Assembly: GCA_000149265.1 (NCBI GenBank)
Contig: CH002666.1
Span: 54,369-118,368 of the forward strand
Reading direction: 5' to 3'
Length of the DNA stretch: 64,000 bases
Origin: Ciona savignyi
Lineage: Eukaryota > Chordata > Ascidiacea > Phlebobranchia > Cionidae
Part shown: positions 23,901-35,577 of the stretch, one piece after another
How positions within the stretch are numbered: position 1 is the first letter of the stretch
Layout: the number at the start of each line of letters is the position of its first letter
Notes under the pieces: model-generated
The model's database searches: none
What the model saw: only the letters and a program-made list of their open reading frames with translations
Told to the model about the DNA's origin: nothing
Position numbers and translations under genes: made by a program

Positions 23901-26900
23901 CATCAGATTACAACCAAAAAAATCAAGAAACAATTAACAGAAAAAAAAGCATTTAGTTACTGTGAAAAGCTTACACAGATCCCTTAACACTACTGTTGCA
24001 CATTACTATATTGCTTAAAGACAAAGCAATCTCCTATTAAAAATATTAATAGATTTTTTAAGGTTTCTCCAGGTTCATTTTAGGTAAGGTTATTAATATA
24101 GTTACTTAAAAAATTGTAATATCGTGGGAAGTATGTGTTTATTAAATTACATTTATTACCTGTTTGTTCACTTTAAAAAATTAATATATAAACATTAGTA
24201 AATCCAAACATTATTCATTTTAGAATAGGATTTAAAGGTCTAGATTAAAAATATATTATTCTACAATAATCAATTCTACATTATGCATCCTTACAACAGG
24301 CCCCGTTCCTAAAATCCCAGCCATACATTCCCCTCACCGATTTGCATCTTCCTCTGCTTGCTGTTTCAGCCGGTCGTATTCACTTTTCTTATATTCATTG
24401 ATCCTCATCTCATTCTGCCTCCTCTCGGCCGCCACCTTCTCCAGCTGGCTGTGGAACTGCTCCAGTGAGGAGGAGATCAGCTCCTCTTTTTCTCTCACTC
24501 TTGTTTGTTCCTGGGAGGAATGGATATTATTGGAATCTACCCCCCAATGATAGGATGGTATTGATGATCACATACTTATACATGTCAATATTTAACAGAA
24601 TTTGAAAGATAATCTAAATTCTTCGCTGTTGTTTTCTATTGAGCAGCATAATTACTGATCCAGAATGTTTACACTCTGGAGAAATGAATAATTGTATTCT
24701 AACCTGCTCCGGTCAAACCTAAGGCTAGATTCATAGACAGGTCTGTCGGTTAATTTCTTAAAATCTAGCTATTAAGCATATATTCGTTGTACTTAAAAAC
24801 ACTTGTCCGGCTGCATGTATAAATGTGTGTGCATGTGTTGGAACGGTCCAACACAGATAAAACATTAATTGATAAATGAGTCAAATCACATTTTTTTTCT
24901 AAAAAAGTCATACAAACTCATGTTTGTCTTAAAACTTGAGACATTACCAGCAGTGGTTAAGCAATGATTCTTTGATTTAAATCACATGGCTATGAAAATC
25001 AACACAAGATGCTGATTGATAAGTCCTCCAAAAAAAGGAACTTTTGTCATATACAACACACTGCAATAGTTCTGGTAACCCGACAGTGGGCACGAGGTAA
25101 TCTGAAAAATGCCCATTTGTAAACAACGCTGTCTTTTAACCATTCAAGAGAATAAACATGAAGAACATATCCTTTTCTTTCTTAATTAACCGAATACAAA
25201 GATTGCTACCTCTTTCTCCCAATACAAGTTGATGTCGTTTTCTTGGTGTTGAAGCAGTGATTGAAACTCGCCCCATTCCACCATCTGCCTTCTCATTTCC
25301 ACCTTGGAGTATGACATCCGCAAATGTGGAAGACGGATCATCTCCGTGCAGAGGAAATGCTGGAAATGGAGATCATAAAACAATTTATATATATTTCAAT
25401 GCAGAAGTAATTGAGTCGGCAAACTAAATTGATTGTTTCATCAGTAAATCCAGAAACAATGTAATATACATGTATTCAAACCCAGAAGTGAAAAACTCAC
25501 ACATCAACATCTGAACAATTTATGCACTTCCAGTTAGTTGGTTCGGCGAAAATGATTTAAAATGTGGGAAGAATAATAGAGGCATTCAAGATCAACTCCT
25601 TATTGCTTTTATCCTACAGAAATTTGGTTTTGATAACTCCCAAGCACTTTATAGTAAGAATTTGCTTTTATAACTCCCAATCACTATTTTATAGTGAGTT
25701 CACACAGCAGGTAGTAAATTAGCCAGTATCACAAGATAATGAAGCTAAACAATACGCACCTGGGGACAAATGAAGTGCATCAATTCGATCGACTTTCCAC
25801 AAATAAAGATTTTCTCAGCTATTGGAGCCAGGAATAATGGGACGCATGATTTAATATCAGCAGGATTCTTCGCGACGATGTAGTTCTTCCATCGACGACG
25901 ATCTCGCTTGTTCCCATTGTTCTCGTTGATGGTGATCATGAATTCGTCACTCGGTTCGGCACACAACCCTCGAAACACCCAGCTCTGAAGAAACGATTAC
26001 TTTAGTCTGGAGCTTTACAGAGAATTCTTTGCTTGGTATAATGATTAAGTGCAATGGAAGTTAATGTTGTAGGTGAATGGTTCTATCCCCACCCTGCCTA
26101 CTAGACTAAGTGTCCCCTATTGCTTCTGAATTTTCAAATTGGCAAAGACTGCAGATTCTGAGCATATTGTCAGCCTATTTTTTGTTTTAAGTGGTTAAAT
26201 AAGTAGTTCTGCCTATAGTAGTGGCAACTGGCAGATCTGTAACACCATACCCCTTCCCTGTGATAAGAATGATTATCATCTTGTGTACCCAACCTGCACA
26301 AAATTGAGGTAAGGTTGGCAGCACTTCTGCAGCAGGAAGAGCAGCATGAAGCGCTCGTTAGGCTCCGTGGAATGCAACGCCTCCTCGTACAGGTACGTCA
26401 GTAGGGATACTCCGGTGGGAAACGCTGCATCTGACTCGCCATGGGGCACAGGGGAAAGTGGAGCGTCAGGTGAACCGCATTTGCACAACTGACATATGTA
26501 ACTGGGGAGAAACGATTAACATTTTAAAGATAAAATGTTGACTTTTTGTCGATAAAATGTATGGAAAGTTAACTACATAAAAAAATAGTTGTGGCATCTT
26601 TTGAACAGGTCGTTCAGTAAATTCATGTAGCTAGAGATGTTTTACATGTGTTCATCGAAACTTCGTGATGTTTGTTAATTTATGGAAGCAGGAAAATTGG
26701 TGTTAGTGTTCCTCAGCTCATCTGGGTTATTGTTTAAAGTTCCCATATCTCAAGAATTTTAATTATTACAAGGAAAAAAACGGTAGCTGGATTAGATCGA
26801 CCCATTACGGGTGGGGTTTAGAGCGAAGATTTTCAGTCGAAAGGTTGCAGGTTCTGAACTGGTCGTTAGCTAGTCGGTTGTGTTCTTGGGCAAAGCACTA

Positions 26901-29900
26901 AATGGACATTGCCTGAACCCAGCGGATTAATGGATTCTATCAAATTAAAGGAACATGTAAATCATACACATCACACTGCAATAGCATCGGTAACCCAACG
27001 ATGGGCTTGAGGTGATCTGACGATTGCTCGTGTGTTAATACCCTTGGTTTTCCCATTCACAGGGATAAACATGAGCATCCTATCCTATCCTATTTAAGAT
27101 ACCCACTTAATCAATGCAGCAGGTTGCTGTAGAGACAGTGAAAGTAGCTGTAAAGACTTGCACTGATTCGTATACTTCAGTACATGCTCTTGAAAATAGT
27201 GCAGGTAATGTTGTACTGCTTCACAGTAGGTCTACAATAGAAGTTTAGAATTATTTCTACTCAGGCATGGGAAAGTTTAGTTTAGTTTATTCATTGTTTG
27301 CCCCAGTATTAAAAAATGGCAAACAAATCGAATTACGAAACATGAACAGGAAAAGACTGCAAAACGAACAGCCGTTAAAACATTTCATTAAAAAAGGATA
27401 TAATTTAAAAAATATAGCGGACGCGGCCACCAAACCTAAGCGAAATAACAATAATAAGCAAACAAACTTTAATTAAGACCAAAACAAGATAAAGCCCTAA
27501 AAAAGAGCCCTTAAACATAGTTACAGTTTAAGCCCTAAAAGCCCTTATACATAGTTACAGTTTTAGTTAAACCTGTCAACCAACTATGTACATGTAATGT
27601 TCGCTGCCTGGCCCAAAGAAACAATAGACTAGCAAGCTGGTATAAGATTAAACACATTTCAGTTGACTATCGAAAAAACAAATATATCCCTAAAATAAAC
27701 CAGGTAATGTTTACCATATTTATTATCTGTTAGTTAGAATATAGGATAAAATATTTATGTTTTATCTGCATGAATAAAAAACATGGTAGAGTTATCCAGA
27801 ATACCTTTAAGAATTCTTTCAGTGGTTATCAGACAACAAACTTTTTACTGATGATGGGCATTAGTGAGTACAGAAATGAAGCTTACCATCAAAATACACT
27901 CTGTACGCTGACTCCAAGTGTTGACGTAAGCCGTGGACCTTAGCACAGTGGTGGTGAAGAGGGTGAGGCGTTTGTAACACGTTCCCCACTCGGCAAATTG
28001 TTGCAGACAGTTTCTAACACTTAATGGGGTGACGCCATGCATTGATAGCTTGCCAGGTATTAAGAACATGAGGGCGAGCTGGGAAAAAACACAACATTTA
28101 TTAGTACTACCGTTTGAATGGTGAACATGTAACGCCTTTACATCAGACACCAGCATGATGAAGTATGTTTTTTTGTTGTACATTGTGGAACAAAATTTAG
28201 TTTATTTTTTGTTTTCACGATGAAAACAGAAAGCAGGACTTTTGATAAAAATTTGGAAAAAAAACAGCAAAACGACAGTCGTTACAACACGTCCAAAAAG
28301 CAATAAATTATTAAATTTCGATATAATAATTTTTTTTCTGCAAAGTTTATTGTGCTAAAGTCCTGGTACTGATAAAACACAATAAACTTTGTAGCCTTAG
28401 AAAGAACCATGAAAATTATCCAAACCAATTACAAGTCACACATAAAGCAAATAAAAGTCACACTGACCATAATATTTCTAAATTGATATGATCATATGAG
28501 ATACTATGATTTGGTTGAAATCTCGATTCAGAAAAAGGACTGGATATCCCAACTTCGTGACAGTACTACCCACCTTGTTAAAATGAAAGGTATCTGACGC
28601 GATACCCACTACCACCAAGCACGCATGCGACAACAACACACTTTCATCAACAATTGTCAACTTATTGACGGCGGTTGAAGGTTCGAAAAACCTTGCAAGA
28701 TCTTCGATGAGGTGTAGTCTCGACTTCCAGACTACGTCGTATGCAGCCGATCCAGCTTCACTTAAATACCATTCTTTGTTGTGGACGTTTTCTCTGTTTC
28801 TGCAATGGTTGCCTTTAGGTTAACTCAACTGCTTGTGCCATGGCCATTCAAACAAGGGGTGTTAGGATCGAAACCAGTCACAAGCACCCACGGTCATTGG
28901 TGATTATCATAGCAAAAGTCACATTAACACAGTGGGTTAAACGAAAACTTAAAAAATGTATCTATCACAATTAAAGTTTAGCACTGACATATTCTAAGCC
29001 CCGGGGACTGTCAGTGGACCTTTGTCAGTGTTATAATGACATCTTAGTTTTCCCACCAATGTTATAATGGATCCTTTGCAAATAGAAGCTTCCTATCTAT
29101 AGAGCACAGACTAAAAGCAAAGACATATGGAGAAATGGAAATAATGAACAGGTTGGAAATGTTAAGTTAAATAATGTACTTGGAAAATATTTCCGACCGC
29201 TTAGTCTGGCGGTTTAGTGCGAAGCCTTTCCATCGAAAGGTTGCAGGTTCTGAACTCGTCGCTAGCTAGTCGGCTGTGTCCTTGGGCAAGGCACTCAGCA
29301 GATTAATGGGTTCTACCAAATTGAAGGAACGTGTAAATCATTCATAACCCACTGCAATAGCTCCGGTAACCCGACGGTGGGCACGAGGTGATCTGACGAT
29401 TGCCTGTGTGTTAACCCCCTTGGTTTTCCCATTCACGGGGATAAACATGAATAGGTATGCTATTCTTTCCTCATATTCTATATTTTTTGCAATAAGCAGA
29501 TTATGTTCCTATGGAGATAGTGTAAACTAAAGTACAGAATAGAAAGTCTCTGCTTTGTATTTGTTGACAAATTTTAAATTCTATTTAATTAGCATACATC
29601 ATCAGTAGTTTGGAACTTACAGATCCCAGTTGTAATAAGTTTGCCTCTTGGTTGATAAACACTTCTCCCAGCCAGAGAGGTCGTAATCAGGTGGTCTGGT
29701 GGATGGATGTTTTTTGTTATTGTACAGGATATGTTTGGATAAATGCTTATGATTAAATCAAGGAAAGTGGTATAAGAGTGTGTAAAATTTGTGTGGTACA
29801 TCAAATAAAATACCGCATGCCCACCGTCGGGTTGCCAAAATTAATTGTTGGATTATCTTATTAAGCTTTATGATCATTACTTGTAACTCCCATAATAGTT

Positions 29901-32900
29901 TTCCATGTTATAATTTCAAATATTAATAGAACTACTTTTACTATTTCATTTTTATTGTACTATGACTTTTCATTCGATCATGATGTCATAATTAAGCTTG
30001 ACACACTTAAAGTGTTGTATACTGACACTTACAAAAAATCATAGCCATATTCATTTTGTAAAGAGCAATTACACAAGTAACGGACAAAGTGTATTTAAAC
30101 ACACCTGTAGTCGTAGTACGGTCGGATCATAGCTAAATTGCATGTGATGGTATTCTGTAATATTCGTTCAGAACAGGGACTGCTAGGTCCAGAAACGAAG
30201 CCTTCATCTTCATCAATGTGAACATCATAAGACTGTGTGAATGGATATTAAATACAGTTTAATTTAAGTTAAATGAAGCTTGTTTAGAAAAGAGCTTTAA
30301 TCAGGTATATTAACTTTAAAAAAAAGTTTTTGTATGCCACTCTTATCTATGGTTGATTCAATTGTAGATTCAAAACCGAATGGTCTACACCAATCTTTTT
30401 TATTGTGAACATCACGCGAAGATGTAAATGGATATTAAATGTTAGATATGACTGGCCTTATTCTAATCTATTTGGATTTGGAAATATTTCTGAATCGTTA
30501 TTTAAAATATTAATTTTACACAGGTCTTAAATACATTACAGCATACAAATTGTTTTTTTGTGTAAATTAAAAAAAAACAATATTATGGTTAACTAAATCT
30601 AAAAACACAAAATTAATTTGAAATATTTTAGTTTTTTTACATTCACATAAAACTTTTTCAAATCATATTTTTCAATAACCAAATTTAAAACGTATCGGTT
30701 AAACAAAAAAGATCTAAATCATTCTCCATTTAATTAGAATCTTGCTTCTAAAATGGTTATAAGGGTGGGTGGGTAGTGGGGCGAATCTATATATCGAAAA
30801 GAGCAATTGTCCAAGATTCACATGAGGGTTAGAATGAATGAGATATATTATGCAGTTCAGATATATTATGCAGTTCAAATAAATGTATCTCTGAATATAA
30901 GTATTTCCTTATTTTGTCTATTAGTGACTTGAATTGTGGGTACTTTTTACGGTAGGGAAGGAATGAAAAGATTCAAAATAGGCAAAGGGAGGCATGTAAC
31001 ACAAAAGGTTGAGAACCACTGGTCTAAACATTTTTTTGAGATTGAAAATGTCAATTTTTGTAAAAATTGTAATAATATAGTCATGCTCAGTCGAAATTTT
31101 CTCAGAATTGTATTGGGTTTGTTATCACTTGATGACTGAGGCAAATTCCGTTGTTATTCAAGAAACGAAGAGTCTTTTTATTAAATTTTATTGGAATGAT
31201 ACTTTTTTCCACTACTGCATGTGGCCACTAAAAAGTGATATTCCAAAAGTTAATATTATAGCTATAAATTTAAAAACATTATTTTGCAACCAAATTTAAA
31301 CTATTTTAAATACAGGTCAAAATGAGAAAAGTCAACTTAAAAATGTTCTCATATTTACATCGAAGATTTCGGAATAGTAGAAATCAGGAGTGTTATTTCT
31401 ATCTATGGAAGTTTCTGGATGAATTGATTTCCTCATATTTGGTGAGTGTTCCTTTACATGGCGACCTGGTAAATAAATCAATTGTAGGCCAGGGATGGTT
31501 AAATCGTCTTAAATAGGTTTTACAAAGCGAAAGGACCAAAGAAACCTTGAAACTTTAACATTTTGTACAAAGTCAAATGAACTTATTATGGAAGTAGACT
31601 TTTTAAGTCTCAACTTTCATAGAATATTTAATTGCAGAGAGGCAGCTATATGCTGACAGATTTATTTTTTACTGAAACATTATCTTTCGCGATTGATAAT
31701 TATAGATTCACTTGTGCTTTAGCTGTGGAATCAAACAACAAAGAAGTCAGAATATTCAATTTATAAAAAGGGTAACACTAGCTTACAACTATGATTCAGT
31801 TGGCAGGCGGAACTGGAAAACAGTTAGATTATAAAATATAAATACGATTAAAACACGCCAGTACCTTACCTTGATTTGCTGGCAATAATGAAGACAAGCG
31901 GAAAGTCTTTAATTGGCTCCAACTGCAGTCCACCTTGGGGTTATGATACTTTGAATGTCTGCAAAGTATTATTAGATTTGATGACAATAGTCTTAACATC
32001 TACATAGTGTATTAGTATANNNNNNNNNNNNNNNNNNNNNNNNNNNNNNNNNNNNNNNNNNNNNNNNNNNNNNNNNNNNNNNNNNNNNNNNNNNNNNNNN
32101 NNNNNNNNNNNNNNNNNNNNNNNNNNNNNNNNNNNNNNNNNNNNNNNNNNNNNNNNNNNNNNNNNNNNNNNNNNNNNNNNNNNNNNNNNNNNNNNNNNNN
32201 NNNNNNNNNNNNNNNNNNNNNNNNNNNNNNNNNNNNNNNNCATATTTGATAAAATTGGTTAAAATTTTCTCTACATAAATGAAACTAAAAACGACGTATT
32301 TTTAAGTACTGAAAAAAATAAGCAATCAGTTACTTTTCTGGGTTGGATTTTATGGTTAACACACCATGATATCCGATTTACAACTTATCAAAATGGACAT
32401 GGCAACATATACCAGTATGCAGTTTTGTAAACAGTTGGAAAAGTTACAAAATTTAAAACTCTCCATTTACTGAACCTGAATAAAAACTGAGGATAATCAG
32501 GAGTTTCTTTTTTCAGTGTGTTTGAGTGCATAACTGAAAGTTGATCGGTGGAATTATCTTTGGATTGAGATGTCAAACATAATAGGAGATGTAGAACTGA
32601 TCTGGTGGTTTCATTTTCATCTAAAATGTCATTTGTTAAAATAATGTCACAATATGTAACTACATGTTATGCTTTACTGTGTGATTTAGATCACAGATAT
32701 ATCAATGTCTTCCACATACAGCACTCTGCAATGGTCTTTCAGTAACCCAACTGTGCTCATATGCTTGGATATTACTAGTTTTAGTTCAACCCATTAAATT
32801 ATTCGGTGCACAAGGACTCAAACAAGTAACTTGCTGCTGGATACGTATCTTTTCCATGTTATAAAGCCCCTTTCCTACCAAAGCTAAACATGGTTATCAA

Positions 32901-34002
32901 CCGGTCAATTGGTTGAGCTGGAGGGTAAAAAGACTGAACCATCAGCTGAGTGGTGGATAAAAACCAGCAGTTAGCTACTTGTTTGACTTCTTGGGCAATC
33001 AGCGGACATTGAGTTAAGCCAGTAATTTAATGGGTCAAATTAAAACTGTAGCATGTCCAACTATAGTCATTAAGAAATCTGACTATGATTGGTGTTATAA
33101 CACTGTCTGCATTATCCTACCACTAAAACATCCTGTCCAGCCCCTATGACATAAAGTACAGTTACCAGACACGCATTTGTAATTAAAACTTACCCAACCC
33201 GCAAGCTTCAAGTTGTGCGTCGAGATCATGATTAGTATTAAACCGCAACATTTCCAACACCAACTTAACATTGTTAGAATGCCCAGCCAATAACCTCCAG
33301 TAATAAGAATCTTTGCGATGCTTGGCCAACAGTTTGCTGAAGTCGCAAATAAGGTTAAGCAATAGCAGCAAATAAATATGTTATTTTTTTAAAACACCAA
33401 TGTGTCATTAAACTGCGATATGTAGATCAACTTTGCCTTTTCTTGCGAATTCTATTAACGTTCACACTTTACAGAGAAAGTTTTTTTATGGCGTTTATGA
33501 AGTAAAATTACGTTTATAAAAACAAAACAAACAACATGTACCGGTATACAATGATGACACATTATATGCAAGCACAAGCGTTATGTATTTATTACTTTGG
33601 TTTTCCTGTAATTCATGATGCATTGCACCAACGTTTTTCAATTTTTTTTAATACTAGGTTTGACACAAATCATTTTTTTAATAATAGGATTCGTGTTTGT
33701 GTCTCTATGAATGAGAAAAAGCAAGATTTAAATAATCTGGTTTTAACTGAAATACTATGGTGAATGAAATTCTCTAAAAAATTTTTTTATTTTTGAGAAC
33801 TAAACCGAAAAAGGATTTTAAAAACTTACTGATCATAAAATGCTTTAAATATTTTGATTTTCAATTTCTTTTCTTCAGAGATGAGAGGAACTCTTCCATT
33901 TCGTTTCTTTCCTTCAGGAGATTGTCTTCCTTTCAGCACAAATATTCTCGCAAGACGATCAACACATTTAAGGAAACTGTTGCTATTTTCATGGCCATCC
34001 AT
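14998..34002 (-). CDS. TUBGCP6: Gamma-tubulin complex component 6 (GCP6)
   Basis: Exons (minus): 34002-33830, 33336-33194, 32620-32476, 31958-31865, 30232-30105, 29695-29621, 28799-28574, 28078-27887, 27231-27107, 26501-26294, 25984-25760, 25359-25210, 24510-24338, 23830-23711, 23429-23306, 22609-22372, 21994-21894, 20413-20327 (cut by gap), 20063-19892, 18895-18772, 18118-17962, 17357-17187, 16829-16714, 15937-15828, 15546-15380, 15086-14998. Phases match at every resolved junction. About 1280 residues are visible. GCP6 hallmarks: AFPTGVSLLTYLYEEALH, an SWVFRG segment, a charged coiled coil (exons 12-15) with the ALWRIKRH motif, EMLRHFLLLEDGEFGQTF, PWPCNIVITE, RHEMHNFVKIIQGY and C-terminal GYQPHLENFLVRLNFNGFY. 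It is a large gamma-tubulin ring complex subunit that nucleates microtubules at centrosomes. It is shorter than the roughly 1800-residue human protein because the 27-residue repeat block known there is absent. Exon 4 may instead end at 31870; 31865 keeps frame. Confidence 0.95.
15704..15815 (+). mobile_element. tRNA-like short interspersed element
   Basis: A box A-like stretch (GTGTGGCCGAATGGTTAGCG) and a box B-like stretch (GGGTTCGAAACTTAG) are about 75 bp apart, giving the look of a tRNA-derived pol III promoter with a long insertion. The same motif recurs at 38617-38700, 56990-57315 and as an array at 59100-59735. It does not fold as a normal tRNA. It lies in the TUBGCP6 intron between exons 24 and 25. 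Confidence 0.6.
16195..16440. mobile_element. MITE-like repeat, copy 2 (best preserved)
   Basis: The left end contains CACTAAAAGGAGGGA and the right end contains TCCCTCCTTTTAGT, so the termini are inverted repeats. The core carries GCACACTAAAATGA and a C-rich telomere-like series. It is the cleanest of three copies. It lies in the TUBGCP6 intron between exons 23 and 24. No ORF of transposase size is present. Confidence 0.65.
17810..17955 (+). mobile_element. Long SINE, 3' half, abutting TUBGCP6 exon 21
   Basis: This is the right half of the common SINE: ACACTGCAATAGCTCCGGTA, a GCGCGAGGTGATCTGACGAT stretch, CCCCCTTGGTTTTCCCATT and the terminal CTATCCTAT. The tail ends about 6 bp from the exon 21 donor (GTAAGT, minus strand, at 17961). 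Confidence 0.8.
18906..19288. repeat. 30-bp minisatellite, about 13 copies, in TUBGCP6 intron 19
   Basis: A nearly perfect 30-bp unit (GAGGGATCATGTGAAATTGA plus TGGTGGAATA) is repeated about 12.7 times. Both strands are open across it, giving 10-residue repeats, but the splice acceptor CCCACTCAG for exon 20 lies at its low end and phase analysis places it entirely in the intron. One unit differs by AATGAATGG. The last repeat-derived bases form the pyrimidine tract of that acceptor. Confidence 0.95.
20227..20326. other. Assembly gap, 100 N, truncating TUBGCP6 exon 18
   Basis: A run of exactly 100 N suggests a gap of unknown size. The exon 18 reading starts at 20413 in phase 0 with WANMGKTSNLYC and runs into the gap. 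Exon 19 begins in phase 1, so the missing end of exon 18, and possibly further exons, lies in or beside the gap. Confidence 0.95.
25047..25170 (+). mobile_element. Degraded long SINE fragment
   Basis: Recognisable by ACACACTGCAATAGTTCTGG and a diverged GGGCACGAGGTAATCTGA stretch, followed by a weak GAATAAACATGAAGAA tail. It lies in the TUBGCP6 intron between exons 12 and 13. Confidence 0.6.
26800..27093 (+). mobile_element. Long SINE, near full length
   Basis: The left part holds AAAGGTTGCAGGTTCTGAAC, a box B-like region. Then come the TTGGGCAAAGCAC and GAACCCAGCGGATTAATGG landmarks, the GAGGTGATCTGACGATTGC block and a CCTATCCTATCCTAT tail. The tail ends about 13 bp from the exon 9 donor of TUBGCP6 at 27106. 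Confidence 0.85.
27268..27560 (+). repeat. Dispersed repeat, family B, copy 1
   Basis: It starts with GTTTAGTTTAGTTTATTC and contains GCCCCAGTATTAAAA, a CGTTAAAACA block, ACGCGGCCACCAAACCTAAG and TTAATTAAGACC, ending in AAGCCCTAAAAAAGAGCCC. A second copy is at 44588-44835 and a diverged fragment at 28197-28300. The 69-codon plus-strand ORF here is a shadow of the repeat. Confidence 0.65.
29192..29457 (+). mobile_element. Long SINE, near full length
   Basis: It begins CGACCGCTTAGTCTGGCGGT, continues through GAAAGGTTGCAGGTTCTGAA and TTGGGCAAGGCAC, and ends CACGGGGATAAACATGAATA. A short internal deletion after the GGCAC motif removes part of the middle. It lies in the TUBGCP6 intron between exons 6 and 7. 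Confidence 0.85.
32020..32240. other. Assembly gap, 221 N, in TUBGCP6 intron 3
   Basis: A run of 221 N lies between exon 3 (ends 32476) and exon 4 (starts 31958). Those exons join in compatible phase (2 to 2), so no coding exon needs to be missing here. Confidence 0.9.
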
Positions 34003-34896
34003 AATTTACTTTGGAGAATTTTTACTAAGGCCAATAGCTTAACATCTCTTATGACTCTAAACAAATTTATTTTCTCGATATTAGTAAATTTTACAATTTC
34101 AATTTACTAAAAAGCATTGCAATAGTAAATTCAATATTACTGCTTAATAAACGCAAAGTGAACTTATAAACAAACCAAATATAACTGTGCATGAAAATAA
34201 ACTTATTTATACAGTCCATAAAGAAAACACCAATATGTAGAGTCCCACAACATCAACACAAAAAGACCATAAAACAAATGGAGTGAAATAGGCAAAAGCG
34301 GTCATATCATAAGTTTTGCGGTTATATTAATTTAGTAGGCCTAAGCAATATACGGGAAACCAACATATTGTTTTTTAATCAGGACATGCCGGGTGATAGT
34401 ATCTACCACATTAGCCCTATGGATCATTCAGAGAAATTGTTGACTTTACAGAATGTAAACCAGAATGTACTTAAAACAATCACTATGGGAATTTATTTCG
34501 GTTGTATACAATTAACTTGGCCATCAGCAAATTTATATACCTGTAAAAAAATTGCCTGTAACGAGTAATTTTGCAGGTCCACACAACCGCCCACACAGTG
34601 GGTACTAACTTAACAAGCAAGCCAGAGCGCAAAAAACATAGAAACTGATGAAACTCAGTGAAGGGCATACTAGGGATCGTCCATAGGATATAGGTGTAAA
34701 CAAAAGTAACATATGCAACATTAAGTAAAGCTTTTTGATGAACTTCTAACCAACAACATACCCACCCAACTTCGACAACTTAGTTATGTACACCACTGAA
34801 TAAATTAATTTAACCTACACAATGTTTCGTGCACAAATATATAATTTAGGTATATTTTACACTATAATGGCTGCATTTTAAAACTCTAAGTATCAG
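34003..34896. other. Spacer between CCDC124 stop and TUBGCP6 start
   Basis: About 895 bp separates two minus-strand genes. It is AT-rich. AATAAA on the minus strand near 34492 could serve CCDC124. Upstream of the TUBGCP6 ATG the minus strand has CCTTAGTAAAAATTCTCC, a possible 3' splice or spliced-leader acceptor, which is not proven. No RNA gene or domain-bearing ORF is seen. Confidence 0.4.
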
Positions 34897-35577
34897 TTAC
34901 TTTGAATTGTAGGATACACTCTTTTGATTCATCGGATTTTCAGGGGATTTCTGCCAAGTCTTTCTTAAAATTTGTCGTAGTTGGGAAAGTTTAAGATTTG
35001 GATTTTCCGCTTTTAATTGGGGCATGTGCTCCTCTTCAAACTTTTTGAAGGAAGCTTTCATTCTACGCTCTGGGTGCCGATCAACTTCTTCTCCCACAGT
35101 CAGCACTGTAATAGCATCCGTCACCGACCGTGCTTCCACTGTACCAGTCTCCGACAAGTTGTTTGCAATGGTTTGATTTATATTTATATCCAAAATATCG
35201 TCCTGTACTGCAATGTTTTTCTTTTTCAAGGACTGAGTTTTTTCTTGCGCAAGGTTCTCTGCTTTTTCCTTTTGCTTCTGAATCTCAATATCCGCTTGTG
35301 TAACTTTGCGCGGAGCTGGTTTGGCAGATTTTCCTGCTGAACTCTGATCCGCCTCATATAACTCGGCTAACTCTTTTTTCTTTTTTAAAGCTTCAATCCT
35401 TTTTTGCTCCTGGGCCTCTTTTCTTTGTTGTTTCCGCAAGTTGTTCCGGTCATCATCCTGCCACAATAAATCTTCTTCTTGCTTTTTCTTTTGTTCCTGC
35501 TTTTCAGCGTGTTGTGCAGCCTTCCGAGCTCTTGCCTCAACTGCTTTTGTGTTAGTTCCCTGAAACTTTTTGGGCAT
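34897..35577 (-). CDS. CCDC124: Coiled-coil domain-containing protein 124 (CCDC124)
   Basis: An intact single-exon ORF of 226 residues including its own ATG. It begins MPKKFQGTNTKAVEARARKA, the near-invariant N terminus of the family, and ends with NPMNQKSVSYNSK. The first half is a long Lys/Glu/Gln-rich helix predicted as coiled coil. The second half has the conserved globular block with SVTDAITVLTVGEEVDRHPE, RRMKASFKKFEEEHMPQLK and LSQLRQILRKTW. The length matches the usual 220-230 residues. Known members (yeast Lso1/Lso2 relatives) bind ribosomes and are linked to ribosome hibernation and recovery, and to the centrosome and midbody in vertebrates. Lack of introns is unusual beside its intron-rich neighbours, but there is no poly(A) tail or decay to suggest a retrocopy. 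Transcription is in the same direction as TUBGCP6 downstream. Confidence 0.97.
   Translation of the reverse strand: MPKKFQGTNTKAVEARARKAAQHAEKQEQKKKQEEDLLWQDDDRNNLRKQQRKEAQEQKRIEALKKKKELAELYEADQSSAGKSAKPAPRKVTQADIEIQKQKEKAENLAQEKTQSLKKKNIAVQDDILDININQTIANNLSETGTVEARSVTDAITVLTVGEEVDRHPERRMKASFKKFEEEHMPQLKAENPNLKLSQLRQILRKTWQKSPENPMNQKSVSYNSK

Noticed and set aside
29589-29804. 71-codon minus ORF containing ITTSLAGRSVYQ
   Set aside because: Wrong frame. The real content is the 75-nt TUBGCP6 exon 6 at 29695-29621 with DYDLSGWEKC and QTYYNWD.
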